Notes: generated by a model not told the origin, from the sequence alone. 64,000 nt of DNA from Rhynochetos jubatus (GCA_027574665.1 CM050653.1:42420118-42484117), one strand, 5' to 3'; shown: positions 27,401 to 42,400, counted from the stretch's first letter. Numbers and translations: made by a program.

Positions 27401-30400
27401 TGTAGTCTTGTAATCTCTTCCTCTGTCACTCGAGATTTTTTGAAAGTATGGATGTAGCTGGGAAGCACCACTTGCCATGGTAATATGATCAGCAATCCAT
27501 TCAAATATTTACTTCAGCCTTCTTGCTGTTTGTTAGTAAAGGAATTGTACCACCTCCTAAGTTTTAGTTTTGGATCAGACACTGCACCATCCTCAAGAGA
27601 TGATGTCTTTCATTCTCTGAAATGGTATTATTTAGCAGTACTTTCAGCAGGTTTTCTTCAAGACCTCAAACCTGCTCTTATTCCTAGACTAATGAATGGG
27701 GAAGTTACGGTGCAAAGTTCTCCCTCAGGCATGGGCACCATGCTGTTCACTATCACCTTTCTATGACTAGAACCATGTTCCTACATGGGGCCAGTTCCAT
27801 GAAACAAAGGAGTGGTCAAATGAGAATGCTTTGACAAGTCCCCTTTTGACAAGTCTCTTACTCGATTCTGAATGAAGTTTAACAGTAATTCAGATCTTGT
27901 GTCTGAATCTAAAAGGGGATCTTCCTTCTGCAGTGGAAGCATACAGCTGTGTGTTCAGATCTAGCAGCTGAGAGAGTGACATTTCAGTGAACAAAGTAAA
28001 ATTTTGAAATTGAGATTTACCTGGATTTTTTATCTTTGTTCCTTGAGATAATGTTGTGATTACTATGTTATTGAATCCTTACAATATGAAAGCTCTCCTT
28101 GAGTTGTATAGGTACTAAAAAATATGCTAAACCAATATGTTTTCATCAGTGTTACTTTTTAAAGTTCATAGCAGTGAAGTCCACTACTTATATTTGATCA
28201 ATAAAGATAGTAATAATTTGTAACATAGTTCAACTGAGCCTGTTTCACTAGGTGTTATACTATGAGAAGTTATAATATTTCCTCAACTTCTTAGGAAAGT
28301 AGAAACTCTGCAGCTATGCTTTTTGATGTACAGTGCTCCAACCATACAGTGAGAATGGTAATAACTTTTTCCATCCTCTGTAACTAGCAAGAAGTTGTTG
28401 AAAAATCTGACTCTAACAGTGAGAGTGTCTGGGTACCCACTATTTATGGGGGGGGGGGGGGGGGGTGGGAGGTGTGTGGAAAAGCTAGCTATTTAGCATC
28501 TTGAACTATTACTAGGGCAACTAATCTGTAAGTTGGGCTAATTGCTTCTGTCAACCTGTTTTGTTGTTGGGTTTTTTTGGATTGATGTGATGGTTCCCCC
28601 CCTGCCCCGGCCTTTCTATTAGTGTCTATGTCAAGATGGTATAGTTTATTTTTTCAAAGTGAAGAAAGGATTTCTAGGCTTCGGGTATATTAATTTTTTA
28701 CTTTCTTACTGATTTTGCTATTGACGTTTAATTTCATATTGTTAATTCATAGAAGAGCTAAAAATACTTAATTGTATTACATAAAAACAAATTTTCAGAT
28801 GTTTTGTTTTCAGAAACAATGAATAATTTTACAAGGGCCTGCATTTTAAAGGAAAAGTGCATGTTTCCTTTGTTACTTTTCCCTCTTGAAGAGGTAAATC
28901 TCCTGCTCTGAGCTAGAAATATGCAGCACTAAGTGTTATGTGGTATTCCTTGCAAAATAGAAGTATGAATTATTTTAATTGTTTAATTTCTCCTTCTCTT
29001 CAAGACACACCATCCCAAAGAGTGCAATTTATCTTGGGTACTGAAGACGATGATGAACACATTCCCCATGATCTCTTCACTGAAATGGATGAACTTTGCT
29101 TCAGAGATGGAGAAGAGTATGAGTGGAAAGAAACAGCTAGGTATGCTAGAAGTAGATTGTTTCAAGGTGTTTTTTCCAGTGATTTATTTCAAAGAACTGC
29201 AAACCAGGTCTAGGTTAGAATTTTCATGAACTGTAGTTGTTCACTCAATTCACACTTCGCAAATTAAAACTTTTGGTTTTGTCCAACTCTGGAAGAATCA
29301 ATATGGTTTCTCAAGAGACCCTCAGTCTTACTGGTGCTGTGTTGACTTTCCTAAAACTGATTCTGCCAAACGCTGTGAAAGGCACAACTGTGTTTAGTTA
29401 TAAATACAGGTGTTCAGCCATGGAGCACGATGTTTACAGACTCAGAAATCTCTTTGCTCTATTATTGCTGATACACCAGTGTAAATTTTTTTCACCCAAA
29501 CAAAGAAAATTGGGTATTTCCATTGTTCTTTAGTATTTGATTATTTATTTTGCAAATTGCATGCATAAACGTTACAGGATGCCAGTGATTATTTTTGACC
29601 CGTATTGGTTTAGTTGCTTCTTTCTAGATATGCATTGTAATAAATTCTTCTGCATTCAGTACTTCTGCGACAGCTGTCAGGCAAAAGGTAATTAGAAGTT
29701 CAATTTAGTTAATGCCTGTGAGTCAAAATCAAGATCAATTTATAGTCGACACATATTACACATTCAAGAGCTAGTTAATACTGACTTAACACCCTAGGAG
29801 AAGTGAGCCATAGCATCACTGTGTGTTTCAGACAGCTTTCTAATCCCAAAACACCAATGTAACTGAGATATGCAAATCAAGTAACAAAGGACAGGCCCAC
29901 ACTGTTCACAACAATTCGTGAATAGGCAGGTCTTGTTCAAACCAAAGAAATGAAAGGTTAAGAGGCCTGATAAAAATGTTACTGTCACTCAGTTGGGGTT
30001 GTCCGAGAAAATGAAAGCTGATAGGTGATGCGATTTCCTGTTCCCTGTCATACAGAAGCCACAGGGAAAAATGGGATTGCTCGCCATATTCTCTGTCTTA
30101 CAGGAGGAATATAAATATGTGTATGCATTTCAGGTGGCTAAAATTTGAAGAGGATGTTGAAGATGGTGGTGATCGATGGAGCAAGCCTTACGTAGCAACC
30201 CTGTCTCTGCACAGTCTCTTTGAACTGCGAAGCTGTATTCTTAATGGGACGGTCATGCTGGACATGAGAGCAAACACACTTGATGAGATAGCAGGTTGCA
30301 GTAAAACGTTTTTAAAAGTGTTTTTTATTTCTAGATTTTAATCTGTAACTTGAGATGTTTTTGATGGCGTCCTTTTGTGTTCTTGAAAATACTGTACTGA

Positions 30401-33400
30401 AGAAATAGGTATGTGCATATGTACTGCAGTTTTCTTCATCTGGTTGTGAAGAGCTGATGCTACAGACCTCACTTACGGAGAGCTACACTGGATGAGTAGG
30501 ACCTCCTCCTTTATTACATGTTTAGGATGAGGCCCAGGGTTTGCCTTTATGTTCTAATTCCTGAATGTGTTCTTTGTTTCTACAGATGAAATGTAAATAT
30601 CTGCCAGAACATTTTAGGAGTTATTTGTGCATTTTAGTACCCTAATTATTAAACATAACTTGGCTGATGTTAACTTGATGCCATTAGTGCAGTTGACTGT
30701 TGCACATCTGGTATTTTCTTTTATCACCTTTAAGAGGTGAGCAGAAATAAATTTTGTACATGTTGTTTGACCCACTGTTAAATGTCCTCGCTAATCACGT
30801 GGTCATTTTGGATACTATAAAATCAGCTTTGAAGACTTTTTCATATATGCTTATATATATCTGTGTAGCCTGAATGCATTTGAACTAGCTTTATGTAATT
30901 TTCCTAGTATCTCTTGCTACAGTTACCACTCAGTGGAATGCCTTCTCAGGAATCATGCTAGGCTTAGGGCTGACCAACATGTGTGAGAAGGACAAGATGT
31001 TTTAGCATTAAAAACTTTGGCAGTGCTTGAAATGTTTTCTTGTTTTGTTTTGAAATCTTCAAAATTCACTCAGGAAATCGGTATTCCCTTCCTGTTTTCC
31101 TGGCTTACTGAGTAAGAGTAGCGAATACATGGTTTGTAAAAAGTAATGTTTTGGTTTTTAATTTATTTTTAATAATTGAATTCAACAATAATCTTAGCAC
31201 CTAAGAAAAATGGTTGTTGCTAAATTCTGTGTAAATAGCACTCTTCTAATAGCCAGTATTTCAGTTGGAACTAGGATGTCTTAAGAGATTGCATTAGTTT
31301 CAAGTTAATTTTAGGTGCCATTACAAAGGATGTAGGATAACAATCCTTGCCATGTAAAAGTATTGTCTTGTTTACCTGAGCCAGGAACACCTACTAGGTG
31401 TTGGTTCCCATTTGAAATAGGAGGGAGAGGGTGGCTGGTTTCCTTCTGAGAAGCTATAACAAAAGGTTGTGTGTTGCTGGTAATCCCAGAAGGAAGCTGG
31501 GACTGTACTGACAGACTTTGCAATAATTTTTTATTGTAAGGTATTCTAAGCCATGACCTTTTGCACTTTGAGAAGTTCTGTGTAATTGCAGTTTACCAAT
31601 ACATTTAGGTTCTTGATACATCAGTTAAGACTGGCAAAACATGTATTTTCAGAGTTGTTAATATAGGCTCGCATTGATTCGTGCAGATGGGTTTTTTCTT
31701 TTTCTTTCTTTAAAACAAACAAAAAATGCAGCTAAGAAATCACAGCAGGTAATTTCCAGACATGCAGGCTTTCTTTCCTGGAGTGATCATATGTTTTATG
31801 CTTCCCCTTCTAAAGCATGCGAATCACGTAAGTTCAGTAGAGAGCCTCAGGAGCTTAGAGTGTCTGAAGGTGACAGAAGTTGGGGAATTCATCTTATTCT
31901 GTAATAACTTCCGGTTTTGTATAGTTGTGTACTTTCAAAATAGGGAACACCAGGTTAAGACTGTCTTGAGGTCTATTCTCCACTGTGTTTCTGTCTTCTA
32001 GTGGAGGGTTGTGAATACATAGGTGCGTGGTTGGTTTTTTTTGGTGTTTTTTTCGAAAGGGAGTAGCCGCTGAAAGTTGAAGTAGATGACAATAATCTAC
32101 AAGTTCCTTATTTCTTAAAATGTTGCTGGTAATAAATACTGTCTCTTAGATCTGCATGTTGTGACTTCCTTATTCTCATATTTGTTTGTTCAGTGACATC
32201 TTTGAAAATTTCCTGTGGATTCTTGTAGGTGCCTTTGCTAAAGACAACTTATTTTTTAAAAAATAGATTTAAATTTTGTTTATTATTTGGTGCAACTACA
32301 GTGTTTGAGTGTGGTGAAGGAGAGATTTGACAGCTATATAAGTAACTTTCTTTTCTGTTGTTATGTAGATATGGTTTTGGACAACATGATTGCCTCTGGC
32401 CAGCTCGATGAATCCATAAGAGAGAATGTGAGAGAAGCTCTTCTAAAAAGGCACCATCACCAGAATGAGAAAAAATTCAGCAATCGGATTCCCCTGGTTC
32501 GGTCTTTTGCAGATATAGGCAAGAAACATTCTGACCCTCACTTGCTTGAACGAAATGGTGAGATAAGTTGTAGCATCCAGTCTGTTCTAACCTGTTAAAT
32601 AATGTTCTCACTGGGAGATGAAGGAAAATTCAGCTGATATTAGCAGATAAGTGTTTACATCTTGATAAGCAAAGAACTAATGATAACGTGTGCTATGTGT
32701 AGCTCTGGATGGCGTTTCTGTATATTTTTGAACTTACTTCAACATTCTACTGCTGCCTGTATACGTAGCATGCATTACTGTTTTGAAGTATAAAATTGAC
32801 CTACATTGGTCCTAATGTTTTTTGGGATATGCTTGAATAAAATGTGTAAAGTTTGAGGAATTTTGGCATCGTGGCATAGCTTTGGATGTTGGTCAAATGG
32901 GTGCTACTTGCTTATTCAGTCTTTATACTAGAGATTTACTTTGTGGTCATGTCATGAGTTCAGTGATGCTGACAAATACTGTGTTTTAATCCAGTGTTAT
33001 GTTAATATGACTAGCAGTAATTCACTATGCTAATGGTGAAGAAAGTACTTTTAGCTAAAGTGCTGTCTACTTCTACCTTATTTTGTAGAGAAGGACCTAA
33101 CGGGAGGGGAAAAAAAACCCCCAAACCTAAGAGAAGTATTTACAGTATTTTTTATAGGCGGTACCACTTTTTTTACTGAACCAGTTCCTGACAATATACT
33201 GCAATATCAATACATTTGCTCTAGACATCCAGTTCCAAAGTCCAAATAGCAATATATACTGCAGAGCAGCGTATTTTTATTCTTGTATTTCTTATGGCTT
33301 CTACTTCAGTCTCTGTTCTTTTTCTTTTGCTTTGCATTAACTAAGGGATGTATAATTTAAACTGGATTTTTTTAGTGTAGGGAGAAATTAGTAATACTTT

Positions 33401-36400
33401 AATGAATTACTCCTTGAAGTTAATTTCCTTTCCTGTCTTGTAAGATGCCTCATTGCTTAGAACCTGTTCCATGTAGTTAAGTGCTTGTTGGGAGCTCTAA
33501 GTTCGATACATACTTGGAGCATGCTCCAGCAATGTCCAAGCTTGCTGATACTTTTTGTTAGCTAGTGAATATATGATGCATGCTTAAAAATTTTCTTCAT
33601 AGTTTCAGAATTATTTTTTCTAGAATGAAAATGGAAATAAGAGCATAACATCTGATTTTCCTGTTTTGTTTAGGAAATGTGAAAATTTCACACATTAACT
33701 TGGCTTTGCCTGTCCTTGAACTCTTGTATCCCCAATTATAATCCTGAGATATAGGTATTTGAGGTCTCTTGCTTGTCAGTTATCACTTCCACTTTCTAGT
33801 GCGTTTTATTCTTAATACCATGCCTACAACAGAACCTGAGATATATGCAGAAATAAGAAACCAGTATAACATGCTCAAGTATTTGCCAGCATATACTGAT
33901 GTACTATTTCTTTATAATCCTGTGGTTACCCTCTAATAAACTGGTAAACCAAACGTGCATTTGTGCGCAATACTTCTTAGGCTCCGTTTTACACCTGTGT
34001 GTGTTAGGGCATCTCATGTCTGTGGTCATCCAGATGTGCTGACAGAAGTCTAGTTATTACTGTAGTGATTAATACAGACAAAATCAACCAGTTTGCTTTA
34101 TTGGTCCTCTTGCCTTTACTGCACTGCAGTCTTAATAGTTGATCTTGGCAGCTTTTGTTCTTAAAGTTTGAATCTGTAGGATTCACTCTTCCCCTGTTAG
34201 AGGAAGAAAATGTATGTGACCTTTACCTAGGCATACCTTCTGCGCCTCCTTTTTGTAATTATGCTAGGGTTGTTCAACGTGATGGTCTCTGTAGTGCCTA
34301 GTATAAATGTGAGACTAAATGTGTCTTAGTTTGCTGTTCCCTTGCTTGATGGCATGGTGCGTGAAACAGAATGTTTCTGAGTTTTTTGGATTGTAGGAGA
34401 AGTATGCAGTACTCTTAAGGAAACTGCCATTCCAGGAAAAGCATTTTGTGGTAAATGGGAGGAATGATATTGCTAAATCTTCTAATGGAAGTGCTGATAT
34501 GAGGATGGACAGTCTCTCTTCCTGCTTCAGGAAGAACTGAAATCCATTACAAACTTAAAATGGAGGGCACCATGACAAGACTGTGCTCTCTTTATATGAA
34601 ATTAGTGGGACATTGAAACCGGATAGGGCATGAAAAGTAACGATTTAGGAGAAACCTGTTTGGCTTTAGGCAAATAGGGATATTTGGTTAAGTCACAGCA
34701 AGAACAAATGGAGAAGGGACTGTGTATCTCATGGTGTGCACTCCTCAAAACTATATATTGAGACTACAGCTGGCTAGGAGACTTTCAATTAAAATCAGAC
34801 TTTTATTGGAAGACAGTTGCATTTAGCATGATTAGATATGCTTGATCATGTTCATTTTGAAATATTTTAAAATTAAAAATTAACAATTTGTATATACTGG
34901 GTGCAGTTAACTGAAGTCTTGTAATGTTTTGGCTGCTAATGATTTAATGTCTTTTTGGATGACATTAAAGGTAGCTGCTGTGCAATTTGGAATAATTAAT
35001 TATTCTAGGAAAATCTAAGAGTCAGCATCAAGAGATAATTTTTTTTTTTTGCTGGGTTGTATTAACAAATCTTATTGTCTTCAATATATTCTCCTACATA
35101 TCTTTGGTGTTCTATTTATTACTCACCAGTAATTTCTGACTTTTCTAATGTCTGAAATCAGATTTCCTCTTATCTCTTCTCTTACTTGCATGAGTATGAC
35201 ATTTGGCCCAAAAGCTTGCAATTTACTATGTAAATTGTTAATGCATATTTGTGTCTGTTTTTAGTATATCCCTGTTGTAAGCCTCACGGTGTTTCATTTG
35301 TTTTATCTCAGGGGAAGGCCTTTCAGCCTCCCGTCACTCTTTGCGAACAGGTCTCTCTGCCTCAAATATTTCCCTGAGAGGAGAAAACCGTTTGTCAGTT
35401 CTTCTCAATTACCTTCTTCCTTCTTCAAGAGCTGGAACCCCGGCAACCTCAAGTTGTACAACCCCCATAACTACCCCACAAAACACACCACCCTCCAGTC
35501 CTACCTGCAGCCACCCGCCAACCACAAGTGCCCAGCCAAGGCCACTTCAGGGCCAGGAATTGCTGGTGTCACCTGCCAGTGATGATATTCCTTCAGTAAT
35601 AATCCACCCACCTGAGGAGGACTTAGAAGTGCAGGAAAGCCAGGAAAAGAAGACAGAGGAAAATACTGGCAAAACACCAGGCAACTATTGAAATTTAGCT
35701 GTCCGTGTGTGATGCTCCCTGCATCTGGATCACTTGCGTTGTGATGTTTTTGGCACGTAACTTGGGCACAAAGGAATATGATAACTGTTACCTCTGCCTG
35801 CATGTTTTATTTCTTCTCAATTGTGACTGTTTTCTTGTTTGGCATTTTTAACTTCTTAGCTTTTAACTAAAGCAAGCAAAAAATCCTTTCATTAACCTTC
35901 ATTTGTGTAATTAAAAAGGTTTTAAAATATAATACATAAGCAAAATGTCAAAAATGGTGGCCTTTTCCTTTCACTCACCTACAGTCCGTGTCAGGTTTGC
36001 TTTTGTTGGCTTTGTCAAACCAGCGTTTGTTTTTCTTTTTTTAAACCAGTATTTGATATCCTGAGATAGCTACAGCTGATGACCTAGTGAAGTATTGGAG
36101 ATGAGTATCAGTGGTGTTTGTAGTTTAATTCTATCATGAATTATGCAGCAGTTTTAATTTTACTTTTAAAAATCTGGGTCATTAAAACCAGTAGCAGTTT
36201 ATGATGGAACTAGCAAGTTCAGTTCACCTACAGCTGTTTCCAGATAGGTGTCCATTAGTCTGCTGTTTCAGTGTCAGCCTCTTGATTACTGTTCTGTTTG
36301 ATATGCCAAACAGGATAAGGTAGTTATGAGTTTGTGACTGTAGGTCAGAGCTCAGCCATTTATTAATTTGTTGTCTTGCAAAGCTATTGGTTTTTACATG

Positions 36401-39400
36401 TAAAAAGGTATATGGATATGTTGATAAGTTGAAAGAAAAGAGGGAAAGTCCAGATAGCTTCTTTAATTGTTTTTGTGTTTCATAACGAGTGCATTCTGCA
36501 TGCATACTGTTATACTTGCTTTACTTCTGTAAAATTATCACCTATTTAGAGACTTTAGGATTCTTCTAGATAGATTTTTTTTTTTTTTTTTAGGAGATTA
36601 CCTCTCTTTTTAACCTTTTTTTTTTTCTTTCCATCCTCCTTCACAGAAATTTATCTTGCAAAAATCTAGCTTGTAAGTTCGTGTGCTTTATGCCTATGTA
36701 TATTTTGGAGGACCGAGGGAGGGAACTGATTTAACTCAATTCTTTGATCAGTGAGGCTTTTCTTGGTTTCCTTCCTCACTTAGGAAGTAAGAGCACACTG
36801 TTACATGTAGCAGTGGAAAATATGCTGACAGAGAAAAGGCTGTGGTTATCTGCCTTTTCATATTTGCAGCCAGGTCACTGAAAAGGAAAGAGCGGACTGT
36901 GTTGTAGGCTGTCATCTTGAGTTGGAGTAGGAGCCTCAGTTACATTCAGAAAAGCAAACAGAAAACTATCTCTGATTTCCTTATGGGAAATTAAGAGAAT
37001 TCACTTGAAGATCATTTTCCCTCATGGGTGATTTTTCAAAGGTAATTAAAAACCAGAAGTGAAATAGCAGCTGTAAGTGGTGTTCCAGTTCTCATTTTTG
37101 TTTCTTGGGTTTTCCCCCCTTTTTAATTCAAGAAATCAGCTGACAACCGAAAGACACATTTTCCTTAGAGGTACCTTTGAAAACATTCTCAGACTATGAC
37201 TTTGGGGCTGCAGCTGGGCAGCTTGGGAGACAGACTCAGAAGGGAACCCTGAAGAGAAAGTTATCTTCCTTCTACCTAAAAAAAAAAAAAGTAATCCCCA
37301 TCTTGTTCATTGCACTGTAGATTATGGTCTGTATTGCCTCTCTAGTAAATCAGATTATTGCAGCCTGAGTACTTTTCCCACATCTGTATAATTGTTAGGT
37401 TTGCCTCCTGTGAGAGTTAGAATCTGTTCTAATTTTCTGTTGGATGTCTGTCTTCTGTTTAGCATTCAGCTGTCCTTGGCCTTCTGCTATTTAGGCTTTA
37501 TTTTTCAGTCTTTATAAATAACAAGAAGGTTACTGAATTTAATGTGAATTACTGTAAAAGGAGTAAAGAGGGGGGCATGCTTTCAGGCTGCCGCTTGGTT
37601 TTTATCTGCCAGTCATCAGTTTTAGTAAGTCAACCAGGCAAAAGGTTCTCTTTAACAATATTTTTTTTTTTTTTGTCATCAGTTCAAGAACAGCTTTTGT
37701 TTTCCCATCTTTGAAACTGTTGAATAATGAATTCCATAGGTAGAGCTAGGAAGAGAGCTGTGTCACAGCTAAAGATGAACACTGTTAGTTTGTCAGGCTC
37801 ATTAAGCTTTGTTAATGTCTGTGAACAACAGCAGACTGTTTAAGGGGTCTTTTAGTTCACTGATAAATGTACTTTAAAACTGAGTAAAATAATATTTAGA
37901 ACAGAATTCTTAAAAATAATTGCTTCCTGAAAATAATAATTCAGAAAGGTTTACCTATTTACCTTGTAGGATTTGCCTTCAAATATTTTTTTCACGTTAT
38001 GGCTGCATTGAAATTTGTTTTTAAAAACTGATTTTTATTTATGGAAACACAAACATGGTGTGACTTTGTATTTAGAAGTTTTGTATTTCATACATTTTGC
38101 CTGTGTAAACATAATTATACTGGAAAAGTCACACTTTAGTATGGAAATATTTTCCCTCAGTGTTGTGGTTGTTGGATTTTTTTTAATTGAAGCAGAGATG
38201 CAAAGCATTGTCTTTATTCTTCTTACTTTCTTTTTCCAGTAGATAATGTCCGTAAGATTTTTGTGATCAGAGTATTAAACTAAGTGTAGTTGGCTAGAAA
38301 ATGCACATGATCTTTAATGAAGGTGTAGTTACAGGTACTTTAACTTGACTGATCTTACGAGGTTTTAATCCAGACTTACTCAAGACTCAGTTCACTGTTG
38401 TCTTTTGAAGGAGGCAGGTGGTCTATCTGCATGACAGCATCAAGAAGAGTACTGTATATTTTTAATGATCCCCTTGGTTGCTCGGTAAGGCTAGATGAAT
38501 TTCTCTGTCTCGCAGTCTGGAAAAACTACTAGATACTCCTCCTTTTAGCAGTAGTCTCTGAGTTTGTAGCTACTGAACTGGAGAAGAGAAGGAAATAAGT
38601 TTTTATTAGCGTGAGATTTGAGTAAAAGTGTTTTGTTATTAGAGGAGGTAATTTTTTTTTTTATTCTGAGTTGCCTTGCAAGTATCTGATTGATGTGCAT
38701 AATGAAATGCAGTATCATATGCAAATGCTTGCTCAGGTCTGAGAACCCATAAGCAGTGATCTCATGTGATTGCAGCAGCCTGTCCAACTGCAAAGCCAAC
38801 AGAAAGAAAAACTATTTACACATGGTTTAGGATGAGACAAATATTCCTGTGTCAGTGCCCAAACTTGTGAACCTTAACTGTTGCGGATTGGAGAAATTTT
38901 GAAGGCAAATCTCGTACAAGAGTCAGCATCACTTCAATACTGAAATAATAAATTAGTTCATGCTACTATGTAGAATTCTTAGTCTCTGTCCTCCTCCTCC
39001 TTGATTCTCTTTCCACTTTTTGTTCTAGTCTCTCCTTGCTCTTGCTGATATGGCAAAAAGTGCAAAATAATGCGTTATTTCTCATCTTTCATCAGTCATA
39101 TACATATACATACACTTCTTCAGTTACCTTTATTTTTACATGGGGAAGTTTATACGTATAAACTTTATTACGGTCATCTTCTGCAAGAACTGTTGTAATA
39201 TTTCTGTTCCATTTCTAGTTGTACAAACACAACTAACTCATGTGCAGTTAAGTACTTTGAATAGCTGATTTCTCAGGTGATTGGTTGCTGTTATTCTTGT
39301 GAATAGGGCATACATATGGGAGCAGGAAGGTAGAGTGTGGGTGGTGGGGTTTTTTTGGGTCTGGCTAACTGAACGTAGCATTTGTAGTGTTAACTAATTA

Positions 39401-42400
39401 TTTGTGTGTGTTAGGATTCACAAAGGAAACTGCACGTTATAAACTTAATTTGGGGTTTGCTTCAGGAAAAACTGCCCATTCCACTTACATCCCTATGAAC
39501 TGTAAGAATGAAAATCAAGGGTCAAGGTTTGGGATTTGCATATTTTCCATTGATACGATGGCTCTTCAAAAGAGCTTTTTGGAAATAAATTTGGAATCAA
39601 ATAAAACAAATTCAGTAGTCATTTGAAATGGTGAAAAATGTCAAATTGCAACTTATAAACAGGGAGGGATGTAAGTAGTTATGCAGCAGTAGCTATGACA
39701 GAACAATAGCCAAAAAACAGCCAGTGAGGATCACTGTTTTATCTTGGCTAGAGTAATGCTTGACCTAAATACGAACTTTCTGCATCTAATGCAGTGTTTA
39801 GATTTTAGTTTCTGTCTAGATGTGGTTTTGAAAGCATGTTAAAGCATGCTTATCACCACATCTGAGATGTCTGGGGTAGACAAGCAAGGCCAAATGCACT
39901 TCTATTGCATGTTAAACTGAGCAAGTAGAAGCTCTGTAATCCAGAAGATGGGATTCAGGCTTGTATATGCATGCCTAGACCAGCTTTGAACTGGCGGTTG
40001 GGTAGGGTAACCATGTTGCAGTGTGGAATTCAGTGTGTGTGAACACCTGGGTTACTTGACATTTGCACCCTTCGCTGCACCTGCAGTTCAGTGTTGCTGG
40101 TAGTGTGTGTAGTAAGCTACATAAAGCGATGTCTTAGTGCAGATGTCAGAGGAGAGCTGTATGGTTAATGACTTTATTGTATGTGCCTCTCAGCTAATGT
40201 GTTGGACCATTTTGCATAGTAACATCTGGTCAGGTCAATAGTTGGAGCTTTGGTCTGTTGATTGAAATTGTGGTTTGCAAGCTGTCAGTCCTTCGTGAAG
40301 TATGGTGTTTGTTTGTACAGGTGAACTACCAGGGCATAGTTCCTTGTAGTTGTAGCCTGAGGCTTGCTGAGGCTTTTTACAATTGGAATAACTGCTACAC
40401 AGCAGACTAGATAGCAGAGGTGTTCCCTTTTGGTGTTTCAGGAATTCTAAATCTAGTGAAGATGCTATCAACCGAGTACTACAATGGTTACTATTAAAAT
40501 GTCCACGCTTGTTATATTTCCTACAATTAAAATAGATCTGATTTTCTTTTCTGGTGACTGTTCTGCAAATGGCCATCATTTGGGCAATGTTTAATTTGTT
40601 TTTTAATTACGTCACTACTTTGACAACACAGTGACTTGTTCATGTTGCATTTATGGTACTAATGTAGGGCGCTCTTACTGAATAACTTGCACATTCGCTT
40701 TAAGCACGCTGCCACATCGAGTTTTGGTAGTGTTGCATACTCATTTCACGTCATGCACCATTTTGAACTTATCTCCTTTGTTTTAATTTAGGGCTGTTAG
40801 CATCTCCACAGTCAGCACCTGGAAATTTAGACACTGGGAAAAGTGGAGACGTTAAAGGTACTGGGACAGGAGGAAGCAGAGAAAACAGCACAGTTGATTT
40901 TAGTAAGGTAAATAATATTAAATAACTTGATGTTTAGCACAAAATAACTGTGTAACAAAAAATATGGTGGTTGTAACTGCCCTGTTGGTTACAACTAAGA
41001 CACGTATACCTATGCATATGTATGAGTGTACGTAAGGTATACGTACTGAGACATAACTTGTATGTATGAGTGTCAGAGCGTGGCAGAGGCTAAATGTATC
41101 AGATGTATTGAAACTCTTCGTAGTGGGACTGAACTTAGTTTCCTTTGATCCTTTTAGTATTTTGGTGACTAACAATTCAGCTGCTGTACTTTACCTTGCA
41201 GAGGGAGATTATTTTCATATCTGCCTTAAAGACTCTATGCAAACAATCCTATAGATGGTGTTGCAAACCTTTTTTTCAAGGTTTTTCAAGGTTGCAAACC
41301 TTTTTTATGTTCTTCTGCAAAGAGGGTTTTGGAAGGGGAGTAGCTTCATATGTTTGAGTTCGCTGTACAAGATTTATTGTACATCTTAATCATTAGGAGC
41401 ATATAATGCCACTTTCTGAAGGAAATCTTGTGTAATATTGTAAATCCTTCGTATTTCTTGCATTAAATTTGCTGGTCAAATTCTATTATGGCTTTTACTA
41501 GAAAGCTCAGACTGTAGTGTCACCTGTACTATGAAACACTAAAACTGGGTTTGCCAAGTTAAATAATTATGTTTAAGGAAAGATAACTTAGACTGTAGTT
41601 CTCATCTAATCATGGCAGGTGGCATTTATTCCTGCTCCTCTGTCACAGTTTTTATGTTTTTCCTTGGCCTGTCCTTCTGTACACCTGCCTTGTCTCCTGT
41701 TGGGCAGGAGTCAGCCTCCTGGCACTGTAGTTGTGGCACACTGGGTGTGGGACTCAAGAGGCCATCTGTAAGTTCCCTAGATAGCAATGTAACTGGTGCT
41801 TGTGTGTGTGTGTATGTGAGGACAGAGTTCATGTGCTGTACCATTTTCTAATGCTCTTCTGCAATTATGTAAAGAAATGAAAATTAAGCTTTTCAGCCAT
41901 CATATTCTTTATGAATGAAAACATGAATGTACAAATTATTTTTTGAAATTATGACATATTTGGAATATGCAGCTGTGAAATAACTAATTGCATTCTAGAA
42001 ACCATGTGTAATTACATGAACTCTCCTTAGTTAATTGTGCATAGATTTTTGTTAAATTGTGTCCTATCTCAAATGTTTGTCACGATAAGTAATATTAGAA
42101 AGGTGGTTATGCAGTTTGGAGTCTCGTAGAATATAGTAGGTGGTAGTAACACTAACTTTTAGAAAACGGTTTATTGGCTGGCTGGCTGACATTTTCTGCA
42201 TATGTTTGTCTTTTCTGTACTGTGGGATATATAATTTCTTTGTAGCATAAATGTCTCTTAAATACTGATAAACGTATAATTATGTTACAAAATTTCTGAT
42301 AATAAATATAAGGGAATAAACACTTGTTTCATCTTTATATGAATAGGTTGATATGAACTTCATGAGGAAAATTCCTTCAGGAGCAGAAGCATCGAATGTG

